Positions 7,692 to 17,613 of a stretch of DNA of 64,000 nucleotides are shown here, piece after piece. The notes beneath the pieces were generated by a model. The model was given only the letters and a program-made list of their open reading frames with translations. It had not been told where the DNA came from and did not search any database. The translations under genes and the position numbers were made by a program. Within the stretch, counting starts at the first letter, position 1, and each line of letters starts with the position of its first letter. This DNA is from Rs1 sp029027825. GTDB lineage: Bacteria; Pseudomonadota; Gammaproteobacteria; Pseudomonadales; Balneatricaceae. Location of the stretch: assembly GCA_029027825.1 (NCBI GenBank), contig CP093399.1:1550001-1614000 (forward strand). The letters are read 5' to 3'.

Positions 7692-10600
7692 ATGGGAATA
7701 GTGAAAAAATCTACTGGATGGATTGGCTTTTCTATTTGGGCGGGTGATAAATTAAAAACAGCTGATGATGCAATAGATGCATACAAACTTAGTGGGGATC
7801 CCCAGAAATTAAGTGAAGCATTAACAAAATGGGCTGAAATTGCAGTTGGACTGTCTGTAGGTGTAATGCTTGATAAAAGGCTAAAAAAAGATGGCTTAAC
7901 TAATTTTATGGATTCATTGAGGGCGAAATCGGCGAAATTTGACAAATTCATGAAGGATAAGCCTACTCTTGATGAATATAACGCAGGACAAAATTTAAAA
8001 AAAAATGCTCTGGGGTTTCTAACGGGTATGATTACGGATTTCATCCTTGATTACTCTAGACAGATAATAAATGAAACAGGGACACTAGATCCTGTGTTTT
8101 TGAGTTATGATCAAATTTTAGCATATATAAATAGACATCGTTTACTTGATTCAGCGTTCAGGCTCTATGATGATTTATTTGGGAATAGCGAAGTTGATGA
8201 CGGTGTTTGTAATGACTACCAAAACTCACTTAACTGGCGGCCCAGACGCCGCGATCCCCTAGTACTCGACCTTGACGGTGACGGCGTAGAAACCACCCCC
8301 GCAGATGGCTCAGTATTGTTTGATCACGACGGTGATGGCATTAAAAATGCTACTGGTTGGATCAGTGCTGATGATGGTATTTTAGTCTTAGATCGCAATG
8401 GCAATGGCACTATTGATAACGGCGGTGAACTCTTCGGTGACAATACGATAAAAGCCGATGGTAGCAAAGCACTGAACGGTTTTGACGCGCTGGCGGAACT
8501 CGATACTAACAATGATGGCAAAGTAGATGCGGCGGATGCGCAGTTTTCTGAGTTGCGTATTTGGCAAGATTTTAATCAAGACGGTATCAGTCAAAGTAAT
8601 GAACTTTCAACTTTAGCGGATCTAGGTATTCAAAGTATCGGTACTGGATATACTTCATCGACTCAAGATGTTGGACATAATAATCTATCCATTGCTCAGG
8701 GCAGCTTTATTAAGACTGATGGTACAGCCGGCGATGCGGGGACTACCACTCAAAGTAGCGGTGCTGCAGAGAGCCTTAATTTGGTGGAAAATAATTTCTA
8801 CCGTGAATTCACCGATGACATAGCCCTTCCCGATTCATTGCAAGATCATCCTGACATGCAAGGCTCTGGTGCGGTTAGAGACTTATTACAAGCCGCGGCA
8901 TTAAGCCCTGACTTGGCAGCGCTTTTAACAGCTTATGCAGTCGCAGCCACCAAAGCGGCACAACAGGCTCAGTTAGATGGACTGCTAATCGCCTGGGCGA
9001 ATACTGCCCAGTTCGACATGCTGAGTGAAAGATTACAGAATTGGAACACCAACAATGCTAATAGCGGCCTTAGTTATCAAGGTGATTATGCAGGCGGTAC
9101 TGTCACTTCTGTTAATGATAAATTACAAATTTTAGAAGTGTTCAATAACCAGGCATTCTCTGACGTACAAAATATCATTAATAGTGATGGATCTTCTCGT
9201 CTCTCTAATCCGCAGCAAAATTTTATCGATGCCGCCTACCTGAGTTTACGTGAATCTGTTTATGACGCGTTATTGTCCCAAACACGATTAAAGCCTTATC
9301 TACAGGCTGTGGATATCAAAGTAACCGACGAAGGTGAGTTAGGCCTTGGTTTTACTAACGTCGAAGCGGTTATTATCAATGATTTAGCAGAAAATCCTGA
9401 GGCGACTGTCGAAAATCTGCTTGAACTTAATCAAATTACCGGTGATCAATTCGTCCAAAAAGATTGGAATGTCTATTACTTTTTAAGTGAACAAATCAGC
9501 ACGGATAATAGTTTGGCTGTAAAGATTATCCCTCTATTAGCAGCACAAGGCATTAAATTATTATCAGCGACTGAAACAAATTACTCAGCGGAAAATGCCA
9601 CGATTTTTATCGCGGGCAATAATACAGCCAACCATCTGACGGGTGGGAATAATAGTGATGTTATTTATGGACGCGACGGTGATGACAACTTACAAGGCGG
9701 TCAAGGCGATGATTTACTGCTTGGGGGTAAAGGCAGTGACACCTTGCAAGGAGGCAGTGGCAATGATGAATTGGTTGGGGGTGAAGGCAATGATCTTCTA
9801 AACGGTGGCTACGGCAACGATGTTTATAAGTATAACTTGGGCGATGACTCTGATCTCATTCAAGATACTGCCGGCACAGATACGCTCTCATTTGGTTTTG
9901 GTTTATCACTATCGGACATTAAAGCGACCAGGGTTGGGAGTGATTTAGTACTATCAATCACTAACCCGACAGACTCTGCGCAAATTAATCAGATTACTCT
10001 GCAAAATATGTACGCAAACTCAACATCTGCACGTATAGAGCACTTCTCGTTCACGGATGGCACCGTTTTAAATATCCAGCAAATATTTGCATTAGTGACA
10101 GGCGTCGTCGCTTTTTCTGATGGCGCTGAAAACATATATGGCACTGAATTTGATGATCAAATTTCTGCCCAAGAGGGTAACGATATAGTCAGAGCAGGTA
10201 GCGGGGACGACTATGTGCAAGGTGATGGAGGTAATGATTCGATTTACGGGGGTGATGGTAACGATACCCTTGACGGTGGTGCAGGTGATGATGTTATCAG
10301 AGGAGGGGACGGTAACGACTATCTAAGAGGTGGTATAGGTAATGATGTACTTTATGGCGGTGAAGGTGATGATACGTATTTGTACGCCGCAGGGGATGGT
10401 AATACCACAATTTATAATGACACAGATGCGCAAAGTTATGACGTTTTACGCTTCGATGCCAGTATCAATCCACAGGATGTAAAACTATCAACCAGTGGCT
10501 CTAATTTATTAATAACTTTGCAGCAAACCAATGAAGTTATTACCATAATCGATGCGTTCTCGGTATCGACAATCGATGGGTTTATAACACGTTGGAATCA

Positions 10601-13600
10601 GAGCCGAGAGCTAAGTGAGATTGTTTTCGAAGATGGCACCCGCTGGGACACTTACACAATACGAGCAAAAGCATTAACGGGAACAGAAAATAATGATGAT
10701 ATCACTGGGTTTATGAGTGATGATTTAATCACTGGATTAGGGGGAGACGATAATTTAAAAGGGGGTAACGGTGATGATCGTCTGCTAGGAGGAGCAGGGA
10801 ACGACGATCTCGACGGGGACAAAGGTAACGATGTACTCGATGGGGGTGCCGGGGTTGATGTGCTTTCTGGTGGTGAAGGTGACGATATCTTAAGGGGAGG
10901 AGCTGGGGATGGAGATCAGCTTTGGGGTAATCAAGGTGATGACACTTATCTTTATGGGCTAGGTGATGGTGATATAAATATCTACAATAATGTGGGTGCA
11001 ACAATTAATGATAAAGATGTCTTAAAGTTTCTAGAGGGTATCTCGCCCAATGATGTGATTGCTACAAGGTTTGGCAGTAGTACTGACCTTTTTTTAGTTT
11101 TAAAAGGCAGCAGAGAAATGATAACTGTTCTTCATTATTTTTCAAGCTATAGGTCAAATTTTATCCCTTTGAGTACCATAGAGTTTGCAGATGGCACTGT
11201 TTGGGATGAATCTATAATAAAAAAATTAGTCCTATTACCTAGTGAACTTAATGATCAGCTGTATGGAACCAGTGACAATGATGTCATGAATGGTTTATCA
11301 GGAGACGATTTGCTCCATGCTCATGATGGGAATGACACATTATTTGGTGGCGATGGTAATGATACTTTATATGGCGAAACGGGGGACGATTACTTATACG
11401 GCCAAAATGGCAATGATGAATTAGTAGGTGCTGAAGGGAATGATTATTATGTCACTGGAAGCGGAAATGATTCTATCGTCATCTTAGATAATCATGGACA
11501 TGATGTTATTGATACCAGTGGTGGTGGAATTAATAATATCCTGTTTTACGGGTCTTTAATCCTAGATCGATTGAGTTTTACTCAAGATGGTAAAGACTTA
11601 TTAATTCTCATCGATGAGGGTTCTTTGCAGTCCATTCGGGTTACAAACCATTTTCTTGGCGGTGAAAATGCAATAGATGGAATAAAAGCTGCAAATGGTA
11701 TTTGGTTAAATACCGATAAAATAAATTTAATGGTATTAGCCAGCAATAGTGGAGTCGATACAGTAGTACAAGGCACTGCTATTGGAGAGCAACTATTAGG
11801 CACCAATGGTACTGACCTTATTCAAGGCTTAGCAGGCGATGATCAGCTCTATGGTTTTGCTGGCAATGATCGATTAGAAGGCGGGGCTGGTAATGATAGA
11901 TTACAAGGTGGCAATGGCTCAAATAGCGGTTCTGGCGATGACATACTAATTGGTGGTGCTGGCAACGATATTTTAGTGGGTGAAGATGGCAATGATTTAT
12001 TAGACGGTGGCGATGGTAACGATCATTACTACTATTATGCCAATTCAGGGGTCGACACCATTACTGATGCTGGGAATGGACAAGACATTCTATTCTTCAT
12101 TGATGTCAGTGCCGATAGATTGAGCTATCTGCGTGACGGTGATGATTTATTAGTGCGCGTTGATGGCGATGCAACACAGCAGGTGATCGTCAAAAAGCAC
12201 TTTTTAGGAGGTGATCATAGTATTTATGTTCAACCTAATGGTGGCTATACACTCACACCTTCACAAATTAATGCCTTAGCTGAAGAAGTAGTGGAACAAG
12301 GAGAGGGGGAAGCTGATTCAACGGACACCTCCAATGATAGCGCCGGCTCTGATACTGACACTAGTGCTTCGGGTAGTGGTTCTACCACCAGTTCTGGTGC
12401 CAGCGTACTAGATCTGACGGGGAATGATGTTGTGACTGGTGCTATTAATAATGATGTTCTTGTCTCTGGAGACGGCAACGATACTATTAATGGCGGTGCC
12501 GGTGATGATCTGCTGATAGGGGGCGATGGCGATGACATTTATATCTTTGATAGTAATAATGGCAAAGATATTATTGTTGACGTCAATGGCCAGAATATTA
12601 TTCGCTTTACCGGATCTATTGGCTTTAATGATGTTGCCAGTGGCTTGATGAAATCCGGTAATGATTTAATTCTTAAAGTGTCTAATACGAATAACCAGGT
12701 CACTATTAAAAATTTCTTTACGCTGGCGAATACTTTCGAGAAAGTTGAGTTTGAAGCAGGAGGGCAATTAACCGCTGCACAATTATACGGTGTGTTTGGT
12801 CTTACAGCGCCTAGTATGCTCGCTGATAGTAGCCAAGTATTATTTGGTAGCTCACAGGCTGATGAATTGGTGGGTGGCGATACGAGCGATACGATAATTG
12901 CAGGTAAAGGAGATGATACTTTATCCGGTGGAAATGGTGATGATCTATTGGTAGGTGGCTTAGGGAATGACATTTATATCATCGGCAGTAATAGTGGCCA
13001 CGATACCATTATTGATACGCAAGGCAATAATACCATTCGCTTTGTTGATGGTATTAGTTTTAATGATGTTGCCAGTGGTTTGATGAGAACAGGTGATGAT
13101 CTTGTTCTGAATATAGCTGGAAACACTAATAACGTGCGGATCAATAACTTCTTTAGTGTTGCCGACACTATTGGCAATATTGAGTTTGAAGTGGGCGGAC
13201 AAATTAGCGCGGCTCAGTTGTATGGTGCTTTTGGTTTATCTGCTCCTACCACTACACAAGTAACGTCCGACATCTTAAGTGATAATCAAATTGTGGGTAC
13301 TGAAGCTGATGACAGGTTAGTCAGCGGTGCTGGTAACGACACGCTGACAGGTGCTGCAGGTAACGATACTTATGTCTTTAAGTCGGGTTTTGGGCAAGAC
13401 ATTATTCTTAATAATGATGCCGCTTCCAGTGCTGATATAGCACAATTTAGCGATGTTAATTATCAAGAGCTATGGCTGAGTCGAAGTGGAGATGATTTGC
13501 AGATAAATATAGCGGGCAGTGATGATCAAGTGAAGGTAGATGATTGGTATGCTGGTGAAAAATATCAACTAGATAAAATTAGAGTAGGCAATGCGGTGCT

Positions 13601-13736
13601 GCTTAATAACCAAGTTGATCAGTTAGTGTCAGCGATGGCGTCATTTGATGTACCTAATGGGGTTGGCAGTGTTATCGCTCAGCAGGTCAAAGATGATTTA
13701 CAAGTTGTTTTAACCCAGACCTGGCAAACCAGTTAA
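7692..13736 (+). CDS. Giant RTX calcium-binding protein, predicted type I secreted
   Basis: This is a 2014-residue protein from ATG 7692, preceded by AGGGTG; the GTG at 7683 is less likely. Residues 1-185 are an unrecognised N-terminal region encoded by AT-rich DNA, with one hydrophobic stretch near residue 55. Residues 186-310 carry EF-hand-like calcium loops (LDLDGDGVET, DRNGNGTIDNGGELFGD, DTNNDGKVD, DFNQDGIS). From about 650 on there are eight blocks of GGxGxDxL nonapeptides, most followed by the strand-rich domain typical of hemolysin-type calcium-binding proteins. A Ser/Thr/Asp-rich linker is encoded near 12290-12420. The C-terminus (QLVSAMASFDVPNGVG...) resembles type I secretion tails. 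No HlyB/HlyD/TolC genes are in the window. Adhesin, enzyme or toxin roles cannot be told apart. Confidence 0.9.
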   Translation: MGIVKKSTGWIGFSIWAGDKLKTADDAIDAYKLSGDPQKLSEALTKWAEIAVGLSVGVMLDKRLKKDGLTNFMDSLRAKSAKFDKFMKDKPTLDEYNAGQNLKKNALGFLTGMITDFILDYSRQIINETGTLDPVFLSYDQILAYINRHRLLDSAFRLYDDLFGNSEVDDGVCNDYQNSLNWRPRRRDPLVLDLDGDGVETTPADGSVLFDHDGDGIKNATGWISADDGILVLDRNGNGTIDNGGELFGDNTIKADGSKALNGFDALAELDTNNDGKVDAADAQFSELRIWQDFNQDGISQSNELSTLADLGIQSIGTGYTSSTQDVGHNNLSIAQGSFIKTDGTAGDAGTTTQSSGAAESLNLVENNFYREFTDDIALPDSLQDHPDMQGSGAVRDLLQAAALSPDLAALLTAYAVAATKAAQQAQLDGLLIAWANTAQFDMLSERLQNWNTNNANSGLSYQGDYAGGTVTSVNDKLQILEVFNNQAFSDVQNIINSDGSSRLSNPQQNFIDAAYLSLRESVYDALLSQTRLKPYLQAVDIKVTDEGELGLGFTNVEAVIINDLAENPEATVENLLELNQITGDQFVQKDWNVYYFLSEQISTDNSLAVKIIPLLAAQGIKLLSATETNYSAENATIFIAGNNTANHLTGGNNSDVIYGRDGDDNLQGGQGDDLLLGGKGSDTLQGGSGNDELVGGEGNDLLNGGYGNDVYKYNLGDDSDLIQDTAGTDTLSFGFGLSLSDIKATRVGSDLVLSITNPTDSAQINQITLQNMYANSTSARIEHFSFTDGTVLNIQQIFALVTGVVAFSDGAENIYGTEFDDQISAQEGNDIVRAGSGDDYVQGDGGNDSIYGGDGNDTLDGGAGDDVIRGGDGNDYLRGGIGNDVLYGGEGDDTYLYAAGDGNTTIYNDTDAQSYDVLRFDASINPQDVKLSTSGSNLLITLQQTNEVITIIDAFSVSTIDGFITRWNQSRELSEIVFEDGTRWDTYTIRAKALTGTENNDDITGFMSDDLITGLGGDDNLKGGNGDDRLLGGAGNDDLDGDKGNDVLDGGAGVDVLSGGEGDDILRGGAGDGDQLWGNQGDDTYLYGLGDGDINIYNNVGATINDKDVLKFLEGISPNDVIATRFGSSTDLFLVLKGSREMITVLHYFSSYRSNFIPLSTIEFADGTVWDESIIKKLVLLPSELNDQLYGTSDNDVMNGLSGDDLLHAHDGNDTLFGGDGNDTLYGETGDDYLYGQNGNDELVGAEGNDYYVTGSGNDSIVILDNHGHDVIDTSGGGINNILFYGSLILDRLSFTQDGKDLLILIDEGSLQSIRVTNHFLGGENAIDGIKAANGIWLNTDKINLMVLASNSGVDTVVQGTAIGEQLLGTNGTDLIQGLAGDDQLYGFAGNDRLEGGAGNDRLQGGNGSNSGSGDDILIGGAGNDILVGEDGNDLLDGGDGNDHYYYYANSGVDTITDAGNGQDILFFIDVSADRLSYLRDGDDLLVRVDGDATQQVIVKKHFLGGDHSIYVQPNGGYTLTPSQINALAEEVVEQGEGEADSTDTSNDSAGSDTDTSASGSGSTTSSGASVLDLTGNDVVTGAINNDVLVSGDGNDTINGGAGDDLLIGGDGDDIYIFDSNNGKDIIVDVNGQNIIRFTGSIGFNDVASGLMKSGNDLILKVSNTNNQVTIKNFFTLANTFEKVEFEAGGQLTAAQLYGVFGLTAPSMLADSSQVLFGSSQADELVGGDTSDTIIAGKGDDTLSGGNGDDLLVGGLGNDIYIIGSNSGHDTIIDTQGNNTIRFVDGISFNDVASGLMRTGDDLVLNIAGNTNNVRINNFFSVADTIGNIEFEVGGQISAAQLYGAFGLSAPTTTQVTSDILSDNQIVGTEADDRLVSGAGNDTLTGAAGNDTYVFKSGFGQDIILNNDAASSADIAQFSDVNYQELWLSRSGDDLQINIAGSDDQVKVDDWYAGEKYQLDKIRVGNAVLLNNQVDQLVSAMASFDVPNGVGSVIAQQVKDDLQVVLTQTWQTS

Positions 13737-13788
13737 AAAACAGAAGGAAAAATAGGCGCTGATCCATTGGCGTCTCACAAGTCATAGT

Positions 13789-13823
13789 CAAAAAGGAATC
13801 TTCATTTGAAGATCCCTTTTCTT
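13789..13823. terminator. Stem-loop terminator after the RTX gene
   Basis: The stem has arms AAAAAGGAATCTTC and GAAGATCCCTTTT around ATTT, followed by CTTTT. It works on paper for the plus-strand RTX transcript and has an A-tract that could serve the other strand. Confidence 0.75.
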
Positions 13824-14155
13824 TTAGTTTTTCTGAGAGCAGAGTATAGCAACCAAAGCGGTATAAAACTGCCATGAATTATGCTTAACACTGCTCCGAT
13901 AATAATCGAAAAAATCCTTGAAAGAGTAATAACAATTGAAGTGATCAGGCACACGACTTTTAATCGTTTTGAAGCAAGTATTCCAGAAAAGTAGGCAGAA
14001 CGGCACATATCATAGGAAAGTGAATTTTTCGATAAATGTAGTCATTACTATTTAGCCGAGATTGTTCGCCCAGTATGTGATAACAAATTACACCTACCCT
14101 CAAGACCTCCCTATTATATTAGATTTTCCGTACCTAGCGCTGCTGTATCATACTA
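13824..14155. other. spacer with one doubtful short frame
   Basis: The only open frame is a 68-codon minus-strand one at 13802-14008, whose end lies inside the terminator stem. It has a hydrophobic middle but no ribosome site or known pattern, so I do not call it a gene. Nothing else is seen. Confidence 0.4.
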
Positions 14156-15579
14156 CTAAGCGCTAATTTTAGGTACGGCTAATAGAAAGATGGCTGCAGT
14201 TACTCCCTTAGACTTAACATGATGTGTTTGTTCTATGCTCTTAAAACAACTAATAAAACATGCTTGTTCACAGCCAATGCTTAACTGCTCAATATCAACA
14301 ACCCCACTAATTCCAATAATTAATCCGTACTTTCCCGCCAGTGCTAATTCAAATTCAGACTGTGCTGTTAACTCATATCTAAATACTTCAAATTGAGGGT
14401 AGTTTACAATTCTATCAATCTTCAATTCACTACTGTTGCTGATGTTGTGCACTTTGGGCTGGGGAATGCTATTAACCTCAATCTTTTGCAGAGCTGCTTC
14501 AGTATCCCAACCGGATTGAGTGAGAACTTTTTGCGCGAAATAGAGAATGCTTCTTTCGTAGACTGGGGTTTGAAATTCAATAGTTCTGACGCCGTGCATT
14601 AAAGAGTGGGGCACGAGGCAAGGTATCACGACAACATCTCCCACTCTAAGTGACTTAGTGCCGATAAAGCTTTCCACATCTGTACGTAAAGAGCGCTCTT
14701 TATTGATTAAAGCAGCGGGAAGCTCTGCTAGGCAATCCTGCATTAATGGCACGGGAATCGCTTGATTAACCGCGTAATTCGCCAATAACTTTTGTTGATC
14801 TAACAGCTGATCAATTTTTTGTCTGACCGTGTAATATCGCTTAACAGCGCTGCTGAAATCTTGTTTGAATTCAGCGTCAGTTGAGTAGTTCTGCAATTTC
14901 GCCTGATTAAATCCATAGCGAATTTGACCTACTTCATCAGGCCAAGCGCTCTTATCGATATGTGTGACGACATACACTTCCTGCTTAACTTGATGCATTT
15001 CAAAGTATAAATCGCCAAAGACTTTTTCGGGCAGCGGAGCTAATATTTTAAGGAGTACCAGAGCTTTGTTGAGATTGTTCGTTAAACTATCAGGTAGTAA
15101 ATCTAACAGCCAGGGAAGCGGTATCCCGGGCTGATCAGATTTGCTTGAGCATAACTGTGTCGTTGTGAAGTAGGCATGACCTCGTTGTTCTATGCCGGTA
15201 AACCAGATCTCTTTTCCCATGGTTTTTCTATATGGCAAGGGCTGAGCCCAATAGGGCCATTGAGCTTAATAAAAGGTAATGAATGACGTTCGACAAATTC
15301 TTGCACTGCTAGTGGGGAGTCTGGTAGTGCGAGTAACAGTGCCTTAGTATCAGCGGCTTCTAAAAACACAGTGCAATGCATGTCGATAGTATTCAGCTGT
15401 TTGCTAAAACAAAAAATTGCACATAAAGCTATACCAGGACTTTCTGCTAAATAGTATTGCGGGTATTGATAATTAAACGAAAATTGTAGATTGACTAGCT
15501 CGCTTTGTTTGAAATCTGCGAGTAATTGTAAGAATAGTTTTTCATTTTGCTGATGATCAGTGTTAAAAATATTTCGCAT
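14156..15579 (-). pseudogene. Class I phosphomannose-isomerase-like protein, split by a one-base frameshift
   Basis: Two overlapping frames make one protein. The first (ATG 15579) ends ...LSPCHIEKPWEKRSGLPA. The second begins in the overlap as MGKEIWFTGIEQRGHAYF and continues with PHSLMHGVRTIEFQTPVYERSILYF and KVLTQSGWDTEAAL to 14156. Family members read HIEKPWGxEIWYTGIE, so one G is missing from the GGG run at 15216-15218. With it restored the product would be about 475 residues with a cupin metal site and a C-terminal cupin-like region. The reaction in the family is mannose-6-phosphate/fructose-6-phosphate isomerisation; this divergent branch may differ. A sequencing error in the G run cannot be excluded. 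Confidence 0.82.
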
Positions 15580-15612
15580 CACTCGCCCTAATTAACATCA
15601 ATTATATTCTCA

Positions 15613-16091
15613 CCTGAATTAGTGACTTAAAAGTAAACCTGATTAGCCATGTGTCTCCGCCACAGCGCAGCAAAAGATGCTTTTAATCTCTTCTCTGTGT
15701 CCTCTGTGCCCTCTGTGGTAAAACCAATCCTTTAAAGATTTTTTCACCACAGAGGACACAGAGGCGCTGCGCTGCACAGAGGGAAAACAAAACACTACCT
15801 GATTAGTGCTGTGTCTTCACAGACTAACCTAAAGTAAAAAAAAATTACAAATAAATGACCTAGCAATAATTTAAACCATTATTAAATGATAAAAATATAT
15901 TATAACTTCGCTTAACTTGTTGGAATTAATCACTTTATTAGACAGCTATCAAGTCAAGTGGAGTATGATGGTCAATCAGAAAAGTGAATACAGAAGGTAA
16001 GTTATTGGTTCTACAGTAAAACTAAAAAAATTATATTTATTATAAAATCAATAGCTTGCGATATTATGTTCAGTGAAGTTACCGATTCAGG
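15613..16091. repeat. MITE-A copy 2, interrupted by a MITE-C
   Basis: The left part CCTGAATTAGTGACTT is at 15613. The sequence resumes at 15981 with AAGTGAATACAGAAGG and TTATTGGTTCTACAGT, and ends GAAGTTACCGATTCAGG at 16091. Flanks TCTCA and TATCA match at 4 of 5 bases. The missing middle of the left arm is exactly where the MITE-C lies. Confidence 0.85.
15638..15980. repeat. MITE-C copy 1 inserted in MITE-A copy 2
   Basis: A 343-bp element starting CCTGATTAGCCATGTGTC and ending GGTCAATCAGA. It is flanked by AAAGTAAA (15630-15637) and AAAGTGAA (15981-15988), a 7-of-8 target duplication. The inside holds the long hairpin with CCACAGAGGACACAGAGG. It is nearly identical to the copy at 42635-42968. 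Confidence 0.88.
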
Positions 16092-16306
16092 TATCAGTAA
16101 CGATGCTCTTAGTTTTGATCGAGTAACCCACACTGTACAGGGTACAGTTATATTGTCTAATCACAATAGTTGATCGCTCGTCGAAGCAGGCAACTATTTG
16201 ATCAATATCTAATGAAATATTTCGCCAACTTTTAGCTTGTTTTAGCTTCACTGGTCACGTTATGCTCAGACTTCATATAAATAATAATTTTAAAAAAGGA
16301 GTATTT

Positions 16307-16741
16307 ATGAGTTTAAGGCCCTTCCATTTAGCAATACAAGTGCGCGATATAGAAGAAGCTAGAGCTTTTTATGGGGGTAAACTTGGTTTTGAAGAGGGTA
16401 GAAGTTCAAGCATTTGGGTGGATTATAATATGTTTGGGCATCAGATGGTGGTGCATCTAAATCCTGCTTTAGGAAAAAAGGGTAAAGTATCTCATATCAG
16501 TAATGGGGTAGATGGCAAAAGCGTTCCTGTGCCACACTTTGGGGTGGTTATGAGCCTTGATGAGTGGAAAGTCTTTTCAGAGGAAATAAAAAGTAAAATA
16601 GAGCATTTTATTATAGAGCCCTATATTCGTTTTGCAGGTGAGGCAGGGGAACAAGGTACGATGTTTTTTTGTGACCCCAGTGGCAATGCCTTAGAATTTA
16701 AAGGCTTTAAAGATATTGAAAAAGAGCTCTTCGCCACCTAA
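16307..16741 (+). CDS. VOC (glyoxalase/bleomycin resistance/dioxygenase) family protein
   Basis: This 144-residue protein starts at ATG 16307, seven bases after AAAAAAGGAG; an upstream in-frame ATG at 16262 lacks a site. It opens RPFHLAIQVRDIEEARAFYGGKLGFEEG and ends DPSGNALEFKGFKD, the two beta-alpha-beta-beta-beta modules of the vicinal oxygen chelate fold, with His near position 6 and Glu near position 133 as likely metal ligands. The substrate is unknown. A short palindrome, ACTGTACAGGGTACAGT, lies upstream at 16132-16148. Confidence 0.88.
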   Translation: MSLRPFHLAIQVRDIEEARAFYGGKLGFEEGRSSSIWVDYNMFGHQMVVHLNPALGKKGKVSHISNGVDGKSVPVPHFGVVMSLDEWKVFSEEIKSKIEHFIIEPYIRFAGEAGEQGTMFFCDPSGNALEFKGFKDIEKELFAT

Positions 16742-16881
16742 GAAGTGCTTGGGAATGTAATTGACGCGCAGTAATACATTTTTAGTTGTCGATATACGAA
16801 ATCAATTACATTTCCATTTTAAAACGCTAATTAAGCCATGTAGTTGGCATAGATCAGTGCTGAGTCAAAACTAGGATAATT

Positions 16882-17541
16882 ATGAATATTAAAGCTGTGC
16901 TTTTCGACCATGATGGAACAATTGTCGATTCAGAACAAACTCACTTTGAAATGTGGAAAAACATCCTCTCGTTTTATAATGTCGCACTCTCCTATGCTGA
17001 GTACAATAACCACTATGCGGGCATTCCAACCACGACTAACGCTCAAGTATTAATTGATAAGTATGCTCTAGATGTTGAAGTAACAGAGCTTATATTGGCA
17101 AAAACGCATCTCACCAATAAGTATTTGGCTAAACAGTCTTTTGCTCTTATGGATGGAGCATTTGCAGCAATACGTTATTTCCATGAGCGTGGTTTAAAAG
17201 TTGGCATTGTAACGGGAGCGGGAAGTGAGGGGGTAAGCAATACCTTAGAAAAATACGGACTTGGACAGTATATTTCTGTCGTGGTGTCGGGTGATGATGT
17301 TGTAAACAGTAAACCTGCAGCTGATTGTTATTTATTAGCGGTAGAAAAATTAGGCCTGCAATCATCAGAATGTTTGGCTATAGAAGACACCTATAATGGT
17401 AGCCTCTCGGCTATTCGTGCCAACATAAAATGCATTGGTGTCTCTGCGTCACAAAGAGTTCGCGATAGTTTTTCAAAAACGGTCTACCAATGCAGTGATC
17501 TTAGCAGTGCTAGCCAATGGATATCAAAGAATCTGCTGTAG
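16882..17541 (+). CDS. HAD-superfamily hydrolase, beta-phosphoglucomutase/phosphatase-like
   Basis: The 219 residues show the HAD motifs in order: LFDHDGTIVDSE (nucleophile and acid/base Asp) at residues 6-17, the threonine in IVTGAG near 110, the lysine in SGDDVVNSKPAADCY near 141, and AIEDTYNGSLSA near 166. The cap insertion after motif I is helical, as in beta-phosphoglucomutase-like phosphatases. The substrate is probably a small phosphorylated sugar or similar, not defined by sequence. It stands alone between the VOC gene and the convergent fatty-acid operon. Confidence 0.88.
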   Translation: MNIKAVLFDHDGTIVDSEQTHFEMWKNILSFYNVALSYAEYNNHYAGIPTTTNAQVLIDKYALDVEVTELILAKTHLTNKYLAKQSFALMDGAFAAIRYFHERGLKVGIVTGAGSEGVSNTLEKYGLGQYISVVVSGDDVVNSKPAADCYLLAVEKLGLQSSECLAIEDTYNGSLSAIRANIKCIGVSASQRVRDSFSKTVYQCSDLSSASQWISKNLL

Positions 17542-17613
17542 ACAAGTGATCGCTGAGCACCAAATGCGGCTAGGCTTAAGAGTGGTAAGTTATGAGAGTT
17601 CCCACCATAAAAA

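Noticed and set aside
8324..13202. Several minus-strand open frames of 65-144 codons within the RTX gene
   Set aside because: They are shadows produced by the repeated GGxGxD codons; low-complexity Ser/Pro translations.
9640..13370. Regular repeats resembling a CRISPR array
   Set aside because: They are in-frame RTX nonapeptide repeats without constant repeat-spacer units. No cas genes are present.
13802..14008. 68-codon minus-strand open frame with a hydrophobic middle
   Set aside because: Its end overlaps the terminator stem, a second frame overlaps it fully, and no start signal is seen.
16132..16148. ACTGTACAGGGTACAGT as a LexA box upstream of the VOC gene
   Set aside because: The CTGT/ACAG spacing is 7, not the required 8, and the VOC gene is not an SOS gene. 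Kept only as an unexplained palindrome.
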